Shown here: piece by piece, positions 44,916 to 52,744 of the stretch | Numbering within the stretch: position 1 is the stretch's first letter | Layout: each line of letters starts with the position of its first letter | Source: Fibrobacter sp. UWB13 | GTDB lineage: Bacteria > Fibrobacterota > Fibrobacteria > Fibrobacterales > Fibrobacteraceae | Assembly (NCBI RefSeq): GCF_900177805.1 | Contig: NZ_FXAX01000005.1 | Span: forward strand, 62,001 to 126,000 | Length of the DNA: 64,000 nucleotides | Reading direction: 5' to 3' | Position numbers and translations under genes: made by a program | The notes under the pieces: model-generated | What the model saw: the letters and a program-made list of their open reading frames with translations, nothing else | What the model was told of the DNA's origin: nothing | Databases searched by the model: none

Positions 44916-46490
44916 TTAAGCCTCGCCGGCGAACTCAAAGCCAGCTTCTTCGACAGCGGTCTTTAAAGAGTCAATGTCGATATCATCATCGTCGTGCCAT
45001 TCCACGTGCAACGATTTGCTCGCGACATCGGCTTCAGCAAATACAACTCCATCGAGCGGGCGAACCGCCTTTTCGACGCACGCCTTGCAGTGGCTGCAAT
45101 TCATGCCGTTCACACGATACGTTTTAGAGACAGGTTCGGAATGCACCAAGGTCGCTGAGCCTGCCGAAGCGCTGTGATGATGGTCATGTTCGCCGTGTTC
45201 ATGGCATCCACAAGATTCGCCGCATTCGCAATGGTCATGATCGTGATCATCCTCGCAAGAGTCAGCGCACTTGCAAGAATCTCCGCAACCGCAACCACAG
45301 CCGCAATGACCGTCACAGCCCTTGTGCGCAAACTTTGCATACAACATGAATGCAGCCAAGAGTCCAGCGCAAACGTAATCGAACACGCCTAAAGCCTCGT
45401 GCCCATGACAATCCGCAGCACCTTGCGGGAGCATCGCCGAGAGGAACGTATCCATAAAGAACGTATCGACGATAAAGCCAAAGAACATCGCGCCAAACGC
45501 AATCGAGAACAAGTAAGCTGCGAGCGTGCGCTTGCCAAAAGCCTTACCGACCACAAGCATCGAAGCGATACTCGTTGCAGGTCCAGCCATCAAAAGCACA
45601 AGAGCCGCCCCCGGAGTAATTCCCTTTGCCACAAGGGCGAGCGCAAGCGGAATAGAACCCGTGGCGCACGTGTACATCGGCATTGCCAAAAGCAGCACGC
45701 AGACCATGCAGAGAATCGGGTATTCACGCAATGCAAGGAACAGTTCATTCGGGACAAATGCAGAAATCAACGCACCAAGCACAAGACCGATCATGAGCCA
45801 CTTGCTCACATCGCCCACCATATTCACAAGGCCATAGCGGAACGTTTCTTTAATCTTTCCCGTGAAGGTCCCTGAGCCTGCCGAAGGGCCGCCGCATTCA
45901 CAGTGTTCATGGTCATCTTCACAGCAACAACCGCAATGTTCGTGTTCATGATGATGGTCGCCACTTTCGCAATGTTCATCGTGATCATGATAGTGTTCAT
46001 GATGATGTTCATGTTTTGCCGAATCGCCATGCGCACCCACAGCCGCATTCCCAGCAGATTCGTTACGATCCGTTTCTCCGCGAGTTGCAAAGTTCGTCAA
46101 AACACCGCCAAACAAAGCCGTTACAAACGCTGCCACCGGACGCAAAATAGCGAACGGGAGTCCCAACAGCGAATACGTTGCCAAGATGGAATCCACTCCC
46201 GTCGCAGGAGTCGAAATCAAGAAGCTCACGCTAGCGCCCTTGCTTGCGCCTTCCTTGCGAATTGCAATCGAAGTCGGAATCACGCCGCAACTACAAATCG
46301 GAAGCGGGACCCCAAAAATTGCCGCCCAAAGCACCGATGCAAAATTCGACTTTGCAATTTTAGGCACGTACAAATGATTCGGTACCCAGACATGCAAAAT
46401 TCCAGCGAGCAAAAAGCCTAGCAGCAAAAACGGAGCCATCTCCGAAAAAAGCGTGATAAATTCCCAGACAAAATCAGTAACCAAGTTCAT
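44916..46490 (-). CDS. SO_0444-type metal permease with His/Cys-rich loops and HMA domain
   Basis: A 524-residue inner-membrane permease of the two-half DUF318 (ArsP/SO_0444) type. Half 1 (1-140) has FGVPLPICSCGVIPTSIAIRKEGASKGASVSFLISTPATGVDSI. Half 2 (about 215-375) has MPMYTCATGSIPLALALVAKGITPGAALVLLMAGPATSIASML. Between them and after half 2 are two extraordinary loops: one His-rich (about 155-205, HEHHHEHYHDHDEHCE) and one Cys/Gly/His-rich (about 395-440, HCGCGCGCGDSCKCADSC). The C-terminus is an HMA metal-binding domain with GMNCSHCKACVE. It should export a soft metal such as Zn, Cd or Cu. It follows the SmtB-like repressor by two bases. Both His loops are followed by in-frame type A palindromes. 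Confidence 0.9.
   Translation of the reverse strand: MNLVTDFVWEFITLFSEMAPFLLLGFLLAGILHVWVPNHLYVPKIAKSNFASVLWAAIFGVPLPICSCGVIPTSIAIRKEGASKGASVSFLISTPATGVDSILATYSLLGLPFAILRPVAAFVTALFGGVLTNFATRGETDRNESAGNAAVGAHGDSAKHEHHHEHYHDHDEHCESGDHHHEHEHCGCCCEDDHEHCECGGPSAGSGTFTGKIKETFRYGLVNMVGDVSKWLMIGLVLGALISAFVPNELFLALREYPILCMVCVLLLAMPMYTCATGSIPLALALVAKGITPGAALVLLMAGPATSIASMLVVGKAFGKRTLAAYLFSIAFGAMFFGFIVDTFFMDTFLSAMLPQGAADCHGHEALGVFDYVCAGLLAAFMLYAKFAHKGCDGHCGCGCGCGDSCKCADSCEDDHDHDHCECGESCGCHEHGEHDHHHSASAGSATLVHSEPVSKTYRVNGMNCSHCKACVEKAVRPLDGVVFAEADVASKSLHVEWHDDDDIDIDSLKTAVEEAGFEFAGEA
45153..45171. repeat. covarying-stem palindrome, type A copy 5, inside permease gene
   Basis: Arms CGCT and AGCG around GAGCCTGCCGA. 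It is read on the minus strand as SASAGSAT, directly after the second His/Cys-rich loop and before the HMA domain. Confidence 0.85.
45870..45888. repeat. covarying-stem palindrome, type A copy 6, inside permease gene
   Basis: Arms CCCT and AGGG around GAGCCTGCCGA. It is read on the minus strand as PSAGSGT, directly after the first His/Cys-rich loop. Confidence 0.85.
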
Positions 46491-46492
46491 TT

Positions 46493-46813
46493 TTAGACCT
46501 TCTTCTTATGCAAAATGTGAGCAAGACCCGTATTGAAAATCTCGCCAATGTGCTCATCATCGAGCGAGTAATAAATCTTACGACCGTCACGAGTCGGCTT
46601 CACAAGATTCGCCGTGCGCAAAATTCGCAACTGGTGGCTCACCACGGACTGTTCAAGGTTCAACTTTTCGGCAATGGCACTCACAGACATCTCGCCCGAA
46701 AGCAACAAATGAATCACGCGAATGCGCGTCGTATCGCCAAAGAACTTGAAAAACTCCGACAGTTCGAATAGCGTATCGATCGAAATATTTTGCGTATTCG
46801 GTTCTTTATGCAT
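46493..46813 (-). CDS. ArsR/SmtB-family metal-responsive repressor
   Basis: A 106-residue winged-helix repressor. The HTH is SVSAIAEKLNLEQSVVSHQLRILRTANLVKPTRDGRKIYYSLDDEHI. The alpha-5 metal site is complete: Asp86-x-His88, ten residues, His99-x2-His102, the DxHx10Hx2H/E pattern of zinc sensors such as SmtB and CzrA. The alpha-3N cysteine site used for Cd/Pb is absent. It is expected to repress itself and the permease, releasing when zinc (or a similar ion) binds at the dimer interface. The permease ATG lies two bases after its stop. The operator-like palindrome at 46840 is 27 bases upstream of its start. Confidence 0.95.
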   Translation of the reverse strand: MHKEPNTQNISIDTLFELSEFFKFFGDTTRIRVIHLLLSGEMSVSAIAEKLNLEQSVVSHQLRILRTANLVKPTRDGRKIYYSLDDEHIGEIFNTGLAHILHKKKV

Positions 46814-46839
46814 ATTTATACCCGTTTTAATAGTTTAAA

Positions 46840-46861
46840 TATATGAACAACAATTCATATA
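46840..46861. promoter_or_regulatory. SmtB-type operator
   Basis: TATATGAA and TTCATATA, perfect 8-bp arms around CAACAA. TGAACA...TTCA half-sites are typical of ArsR/SmtB operators. It sits upstream of the repressor start, in the divergent region before the outer-membrane gene. The rest of 46862-47010 shows only the AAGGAG of the next gene. Confidence 0.8.
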
Positions 46862-47010
46862 TACATATTTTCATTTAACACGGCAAGGTATCATTCCATA
46901 AAAAATGGCTCCTTAACGACGATTCCGCCCAATTACGCAAAGTCTTCTTTATTATATTTTCATTACAAGTTAGGGGTTAATCACCAGGATTGCCTCAAAA
47001 AGGAGATTTT

Positions 47011-47823
47011 ATGAAGAAATTTGCAACAGTCATTTTGACAGCTCTTTGCGCTACGGCTATCGCAACCGCACAACCGATTGACCAGCCCATTGAAAACGCA
47101 CCGCAAGCAGTTTCAACGCAAGCAACCCCGGCTCAAACAGCCGCCCCACAAGCTGTAGCTACAGAAGCTCAAGCTAACGAGGCAATGCCAATCGACGAAC
47201 AACAACAAACATATTCCGTCCAGAAAAAAGCCCCCATCGGTTTTGGCGCACGAGTCGCCTTCATTTACGGTAATTTCTGGGGATTCGAAGACCTTTCCGA
47301 CGGTCTTGAAGAACCTACCGGCTTTGGCGGTGAATTCGGCGTTGCCACCCGTTTCAACATCGTAAAAGGACTCCAGTTCGCTCCTGAAATTTTGTTCCGC
47401 TTTTTCAACCTTAGCCATGACGACGACGATGTTGAAAGATGCTACAACCAGATGTTCCTTGATTTGTCTCTTTACATTCGCGGAATTATCGGCGGAGGTT
47501 TCTTCCTTGAAGTCGGTCCTCAGTTATCCATCAACACAAGCAGCGATTACTCCATTGACGGCGTAGACAACGAATTTGAAAAAATCACACAATCCACCGC
47601 TGAATTCGGTCTCAATTTCGGTTTAGGTTATTACGTCTTGGAAAACTTAAGCGTTAGCTTCCGTTGGTACATGGGATTTACCGAAGTATTCCCCGATGTA
47701 AAGTACTACTTTGACGACAACTTCAAGCCTGGTAAAGACCAAAACGGCAGCTGGTCCACGATCAACTTGAAGGGCGCCCACACGATGATGTTCAAGTTCG
47801 GCGCAACCTACTGGTTCATTTAA
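47011..47823 (+). CDS. outer-membrane beta-barrel protein
   Basis: A 270-residue exported protein. The signal peptide ends ATAIATA|QPIDQ. A disordered Ala/Gln/Thr/Pro-rich segment (about 22-72) follows, then alternating amphipathic strands typical of an 8-stranded barrel: GFGARVAFIYGNFWGF, FGGEFGVATRFNIVKGLQFAPEILFRFF, MFLDLSLYIRGIIGGGFFLEVGPQLSINT, AEFGLNFGLGYYVLENLSVSFRWYMGF, ending with the aromatic FKFGATYWFI suited to BAM recognition. The ligand or function is unknown. AAGGAG before ATG 47011 fixes the start. The next gene starts six bases after its stop, so co-translation is likely although the functions look unrelated. Confidence 0.85.
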   Translation: MKKFATVILTALCATAIATAQPIDQPIENAPQAVSTQATPAQTAAPQAVATEAQANEAMPIDEQQQTYSVQKKAPIGFGARVAFIYGNFWGFEDLSDGLEEPTGFGGEFGVATRFNIVKGLQFAPEILFRFFNLSHDDDDVERCYNQMFLDLSLYIRGIIGGGFFLEVGPQLSINTSSDYSIDGVDNEFEKITQSTAEFGLNFGLGYYVLENLSVSFRWYMGFTEVFPDVKYYFDDNFKPGKDQNGSWSTINLKGAHTMMFKFGATYWFI

Positions 47824-47828
47824 TCTAA

Positions 47829-49523
47829 ATGCGTTCGCACCAGTCCTTAAATTTGCAACCGGTTCTTTCGACCGAAGGCATGCGTAATCTCGACGCAGCG
47901 TCAAAAGAATTTTTGGCAAAAAAGACTACGAGCGAACCTTCAGAAGAAGACGTTATCCAAAGCGGATACACGTTAATGCAAGAAGCAGGGCTTGCGCTAT
48001 TCAAGTTTATTCAAAACAAAATAGTCGAAATCCCTGCCCGTCACCACGTAAAGACCGTTGTCATTTTTATTGGAGGCGGAAACAACGGAGGCGACGGTCT
48101 CGTACTTGCCAAGCATCTTTTGCAGGCAGGGATTCATAGCCCAGTCTTTAGCCTCGCGCCCAAAAGTAAATTCAAAAACGAAGCCAAACTAGCGCTTGAC
48201 GATTTTCTACAGGCAGGCGGTATTTTCGTCAGTTCCGCGTCACTTACCAAAAACGAAAGCTTCGCTATCCGCTTTTTGCGAGAAGATATTCAGCTTATCG
48301 TCGACTGCATGCTCGGAAACGGCGCCAAGGGAGAGCTTCGCCCCGATTTTGCAGAAACTGTACGAATCATAAACGAGAGCGGAACTCCCGTCATTGCCGC
48401 AGACGCACCCACAGGTTACGACTCCTCTATGCACATTTGCAACAACATTTGCATTCATGCAAGCGATACAATGTTGTTCGGATTTCCGCGTTTAGACGCT
48501 TACGTAAAAGAAGGTGGACCTGCATTTGGGAAAGCTGTTGTAGCCAAGCTCAACTACCCCAGCGAAGTCGTCCAGCAATTTGACGAAAAGAATTACCTCG
48601 TCACAGAAGATTATATTCCGCAGCTTTTGCCCAAGCGAAATGAATGGGGCGACAAGCGCCGTCAAGGAACAGCATTTATTATCGCGGGTTCCAAGGACAT
48701 GCCGGGCGCAGCAGCGCTTTGCACAGAGGCAGCGCTTCGCAGTGGAGCTGGACTTGTAACACTCGCAACGACCGAAGCTATTGCGCCGATTATCCAAGCA
48801 AAACTTTCTGAACCCGTTTTTTGCAGTCTCGACGATTTCGGCAAAGACACAGTGCACCGCGGAACGCTACGGCAAGAAAACATTTCAACGTTATTGGATC
48901 GCGCAAAACACGCAAGCGCAATCGCCATTGGCCCAGGCCTTTCAACAAACTTCGGCACGGTTGAAGCAGTCCTCGCATTACTCCCGCAGTTCAAGGTTCC
49001 AACAGTCATTGACGCCGATGCTTTAAATGCAATCGCAATGATAGACGATGCAGAACCTAGATGCGGCATGGTATTTCATGACGAGAAAGCGACTATTCAG
49101 GCCGTTACCGAATACCTGCACAATTTGCAAGCGCCCGCTATTTTGACGCCTCACGTGCGAGAATTTGCAAGACTCTTCGGCGCTCTTCCGAATAGTAGCA
49201 TGGCCATTCCGAGCCGTTTAAGAGAAATCGCCACAAGCACAAATAAAGTCATTCTGCTAAAAGGCGCACCAACATACATTGCAGCTCCTGATGGCAACGT
49301 TTATATCATTCCTGTCGCGAATTCCGGCATGGCAAAGGGCGGCAGCGGAGATGTACTTTCGGGAATCATCGTCGCACTCCTCGCACAAGGTTTGGCAACT
49401 CCCGAAGCAGCCGTACTCGGCGCACTTTTGCACCAGAAAGCAGGTCGCATAACACGCGAAGAACTCGGCGCATTCAGCATGCTCCCAAGCGACATCATCA
49501 AGAACTTGCACAAAGCGTTTTAA
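47829..49523 (+). CDS. nnr: bifunctional NAD(P)H-hydrate epimerase / ADP-dependent dehydratase
   Basis: A 564-residue repair enzyme for hydrated NAD(P)H. The N-terminal YjeF_N epimerase (about 1-240) has VVIFIGGGNNGGDGLVLAKHL and VDCMLGNGAKGEL with APTGYDSS. The C-terminal ribokinase-like dehydratase (about 265-560) has GTAFIIAGSKDMPGAAALCTEAALRSGAGLVTLAT, AIGPGLS, VIDADALNAI, ILTPHVREFARLFG and NSGMAKGGSGDVLSGIIVALLAQG. The ADP-dependent type fits bacteria. The domain fusion is the common bacterial arrangement. No clear Shine-Dalgarno; it probably relies on coupling to the preceding gene. Confidence 0.95.
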   Translation: MRSHQSLNLQPVLSTEGMRNLDAASKEFLAKKTTSEPSEEDVIQSGYTLMQEAGLALFKFIQNKIVEIPARHHVKTVVIFIGGGNNGGDGLVLAKHLLQAGIHSPVFSLAPKSKFKNEAKLALDDFLQAGGIFVSSASLTKNESFAIRFLREDIQLIVDCMLGNGAKGELRPDFAETVRIINESGTPVIAADAPTGYDSSMHICNNICIHASDTMLFGFPRLDAYVKEGGPAFGKAVVAKLNYPSEVVQQFDEKNYLVTEDYIPQLLPKRNEWGDKRRQGTAFIIAGSKDMPGAAALCTEAALRSGAGLVTLATTEAIAPIIQAKLSEPVFCSLDDFGKDTVHRGTLRQENISTLLDRAKHASAIAIGPGLSTNFGTVEAVLALLPQFKVPTVIDADALNAIAMIDDAEPRCGMVFHDEKATIQAVTEYLHNLQAPAILTPHVREFARLFGALPNSSMAIPSRLREIATSTNKVILLKGAPTYIAAPDGNVYIIPVANSGMAKGGSGDVLSGIIVALLAQGLATPEAAVLGALLHQKAGRITREELGAFSMLPSDIIKNLHKAF

Positions 49524-49574
49524 TTTCTTTTTCCTCGCCTCGGCTCTTTTTTGCAAATTGCTACATTCCCTAGC

Positions 49575-52439
49575 ATGGCAGAAAAGACTTTATTACTTCT
49601 CGATTCTTTCGCACTCGCGTTCCGCATGTTCTACGCTTACAGCCAGAACCCGCTCGTCAACAGCAAGGGTGAAGAAGTTTCCATGATGCACGGCTACTGG
49701 GGTGCAGTCCTCCGCATTTTGGCTAAACACAAGCCCACACATTTTGCGATTGCCCGCGATGTCGCGCACACCAAGACTTTCCGCCACGAACTTTACCCAG
49801 ACTACAAGGCGAATCGCGGCCCGATGCCCGACGAAATGGCGGCACAGATGCCGCTTCTCTGCGAATCCTTGGAAGCAAGCGGCATCCCGCTTTTGTCAGA
49901 ACCGGGCTACGAAGCTGACGACGTGATGGCAAGCGCCGCCGAAGCCGCCGTCAACGCAGGTTTTGACCACGTCGTGATTATCAGTAAAGACAAGGACATG
50001 TCGCAAATCGTAACCGACAAGATCCACCTTTTCCATTTGGAAAAGGGCGCAGACGGCATCGATTTTGGACCGCAACAAGTCCTTGAGAAATACGGCATTC
50101 CGCCTGAAAAAATCCGCGACTATCTAGCCCTCATGGGCGACTCGAGCGATAACGTTCCGGGCGTTCCGAAGGTCGGCCCGAAAACCGCCATCCAGCTGCT
50201 GACTGAATATGGCGACATGGACAACATTTACGCAAACATCGACAACATCAAAAAGAAAGGTTTGCACGACAACCTCGCGAACAACAAGGAACAAGCGTTC
50301 CTCAGCCGCGAACTTGTGACGCTACAGACAAAGCGCGCCTACCACGGCAACCTCGACGCCCTTGAATTCTGCGGCATCCACAGCGACACGCTCGAAGGCA
50401 TTTTCAGGGAACACGAAATCAACAGCCTCATTCGATTACTCGAAAATGTTCCGAGCAAGACAGGATTTGTGCGCAAAGACGATTCCGACGACTCCGCGGC
50501 AGGTTCCGAGAGCAACGGCACCTCCGATGATTCATCCGGCGACTCTAGCATCAGCAAAGTCGTAAAAGCAAGCTTCCCGGTAGACCTCCCGCCCACTTAC
50601 ATCTGCGTTGATAACGAAGAAACCTTCGAACAGATGAAAAAGGAATTTGACGAAGCGACCGAAATCGGTATAGACACCGAAACCGACGGACTTGACCCGA
50701 TGCAATGCAACATTGTCGGGCTTTGCCTTGCCGCAGCCGCAAAAGATGGAAGCGTTCCTAAAGGCTATTACGTCCCGCTCGGCCATACCGACGATATCGG
50801 GTTCCCGTACCCCGCCGGCAAGGGCGGAAACTTCGACTTCAACGCCACCAAGAAATGGTTCGTTGAATTTTGGAACGATTCGAAGCGTTCACTCGTTTTC
50901 CACAATGCCAAATTCGACTTGCACGTTCTCGCCCGCACCTTCGGACTCACGCAAAAGCAAATCGACTCCGCAAACATTATCGACACGCTCATCGCCGCAT
51001 GGATGCTATCGCCCGGCCAAACCGGGCTCGGCCTCGACAATCAGGTGATGCAGCTTTTGCAGCACGAGATGATTCCGATCGAGAACCTCATCGGACGCGG
51101 CAAGAACCAAATCACGTTCAACCGCACGCCCATCAAGGACGCCACCGAATACGGCGCCGAAGACGCCGTCTACACGCTCCGCCTCTGGGCTCCGCTCCGC
51201 GCCAAGCTCCAGAAGTACGACTACGAAAAGTACTTTTTCAGCCAGGAAATGCCACTCCTCAAGGTCCTTTACCAGATGGAAGGCGTTGGCGCATTCGTCG
51301 ACACGAAGATTCTCAAGAAATTGCAGACCGATTTGGAACACCGCATCGAAAAGCTCGAAAAAGAAATCTGCGACATGGCGGGTTGCGAATTCAACATCGG
51401 CTCGCCCAAGCAGCTCGGCGAAGTGCTCTTTGACACGCTCGGCCTCCCCGAAATCAAGAAGCGCAGCACCGATGCCGCCGTCCTCGAAGAACTCAGCTTC
51501 CGCAGCGCGCACCCGATTGTTTTCGCCGTCATCGAGTACCGCGAACTCAAGAAGATGCAGAGCACCTACGTTTCCGTGCTCCCGACACTTGTGAATCCGG
51601 ATACCAAGCGCATCCACACGAGCTTTATCCAGTGGGGTACCGCGACAGGCCGCCTTTCGAGCCGCGACCCGAACTTGCAAAACATCCCCGTCCGCAGCGA
51701 TCTCGGCAAGCAAATCCGCGCCGCATTCGTTCCGCAGAACCCGAACAATGTGATTCTCGCGGTGGACTACTCGCAAATTGAACTCCGCATGCTCGCCCAC
51801 CTGAGCGGAGATGAAGCGCTCATCGAAAGCTACAAGGAAGGCATCGACATCCACGCCCGCACTGCTGCCGCCATCAACCGCGTAAGCCTCGAAGACGTGA
51901 CCGCCGACATGCGCCGCGACGCAAAGGTCGTGAATTTTGGCGTGCTCTACGGCATGACCGCCTTCCGCCTCTCCCGCGACCTGAAAATCCCGATGGCACA
52001 GGCCAAGAGCTTTATCGACGGCTACTTCGAAATGTACCAGGGCGTGCAAAAGTTCATCGACGACACCAAGGCCGCCGCCCACCGAGACGGCTACGTCGAA
52101 ACGCTCTCCGGACGCCGCCGCTACATCGCAGGCATCGACAGCTCCGACCGCATGGAATCGCAAATGGCCGAACGCATGGCCGTGAACACCCCCGTGCAAG
52201 GGAGCGCCGCCGACCTCATCAAGATTGCCATGATCCGCATCCAAAAGCGCATCAACGACGAGAACCTCCCGCTCCGCATGATGCTCCAGGTGCATGACGA
52301 ACTCGTGTTCGAGTGCCCGAAGGACCAGGTCGAAGAGCTTTCTGCCATGGTCAAGTCCGAAATGGAAGGCGCCATGGAACTTAAAGTTCCGCTCGTCGCC
52401 AGCGTCGGATTCGGCAAAAATTGGCTCGAAGCACACTAA
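49575..52439 (+). CDS. polA: DNA polymerase I
   Basis: A 954-residue family A polymerase with all three domains. The 5'-3' exonuclease (1-290) has LLLDSFALAFRMFYAY, ADDVMASAAEAA and GDSSDNVPGVPKVGPKTAIQLL. The 3'-5' exonuclease (about 350-550) appears active: IGIDTETDGLDP, LVFHNAKFDLHVL and YGAEDAVYTLRL keep the metal ligands. The polymerase core has motif A VDYSQIELRMLAHLS (about 730), motif B RRDAKVVNFGVLYGM (about 780) and motif C QVHDELVFE (about 905). An acidic Ser/Asp/Gly linker sits at about 310-330. The ATG at 49575 is preferred over 49551. No Shine-Dalgarno; TACATT ends seven bases before the ATG. Confidence 0.98.
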   Translation: MAEKTLLLLDSFALAFRMFYAYSQNPLVNSKGEEVSMMHGYWGAVLRILAKHKPTHFAIARDVAHTKTFRHELYPDYKANRGPMPDEMAAQMPLLCESLEASGIPLLSEPGYEADDVMASAAEAAVNAGFDHVVIISKDKDMSQIVTDKIHLFHLEKGADGIDFGPQQVLEKYGIPPEKIRDYLALMGDSSDNVPGVPKVGPKTAIQLLTEYGDMDNIYANIDNIKKKGLHDNLANNKEQAFLSRELVTLQTKRAYHGNLDALEFCGIHSDTLEGIFREHEINSLIRLLENVPSKTGFVRKDDSDDSAAGSESNGTSDDSSGDSSISKVVKASFPVDLPPTYICVDNEETFEQMKKEFDEATEIGIDTETDGLDPMQCNIVGLCLAAAAKDGSVPKGYYVPLGHTDDIGFPYPAGKGGNFDFNATKKWFVEFWNDSKRSLVFHNAKFDLHVLARTFGLTQKQIDSANIIDTLIAAWMLSPGQTGLGLDNQVMQLLQHEMIPIENLIGRGKNQITFNRTPIKDATEYGAEDAVYTLRLWAPLRAKLQKYDYEKYFFSQEMPLLKVLYQMEGVGAFVDTKILKKLQTDLEHRIEKLEKEICDMAGCEFNIGSPKQLGEVLFDTLGLPEIKKRSTDAAVLEELSFRSAHPIVFAVIEYRELKKMQSTYVSVLPTLVNPDTKRIHTSFIQWGTATGRLSSRDPNLQNIPVRSDLGKQIRAAFVPQNPNNVILAVDYSQIELRMLAHLSGDEALIESYKEGIDIHARTAAAINRVSLEDVTADMRRDAKVVNFGVLYGMTAFRLSRDLKIPMAQAKSFIDGYFEMYQGVQKFIDDTKAAAHRDGYVETLSGRRRYIAGIDSSDRMESQMAERMAVNTPVQGSAADLIKIAMIRIQKRINDENLPLRMMLQVHDELVFECPKDQVEELSAMVKSEMEGAMELKVPLVASVGFGKNWLEAH

Positions 52440-52465
52440 AGACCGCTCGGCTCCCGCGCAGCCCC

Positions 52466-52676
52466 AAATGTTCTCAAAAAAAGTTCTCAAACGAATGTGA
52501 TTTTAGCCACGTTTGTTCTTACAAACATGTTATTTATTTCTATGTAAATAATTTTTCGGTTGCGTTCGCAGCCTTTTTCATATATATTAAAAGCCATACA
52601 ACGGGTGTATTCTTGAGTGTATGAGAAAAGGGATGTTTGAGATTGGGCAAAAACGCTCGAAAATGTTCTCAAAAAA
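52466..52676 (+). repeat. 16-bp direct repeat spanning the polA-GH5 gap
   Basis: AAATGTTCTCAAAAAA occurs at 52466-52481 and again at 52661-52676, with an additional GTTCTCAAA at 52483-52491. The 305-base gap (52440-52744) has no gene. Besides these it holds the polA terminator and AT-rich sequence, and near its end the GH5 gene's ribosome site. Confidence 0.6.
52558..52578 (+). terminator. intrinsic terminator of polA
   Basis: GGTTGC and GCAGCC (one T-G wobble) around GTTC, followed by five T. Confidence 0.7.
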
Positions 52677-52744
52677 TTTCTAAAATCGCTAAAATTTCAC
52701 AAAATAAGGCACCCAATCACAAGTCTCAACAAGGAGTCTTAGAC

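Noticed and set aside
46862-47010. Riboswitch or small RNA before the outer-membrane protein gene
   Set aside because: No conserved riboswitch core or terminator-like structure was seen; only AT-rich sequence and a ribosome site.
52637-52744. N-terminal extension of the GH5 protein
   Set aside because: It would place 36 Lys/Ser-rich residues before a perfectly good signal peptide, and AAGGAG stands before the ATG at 52745.
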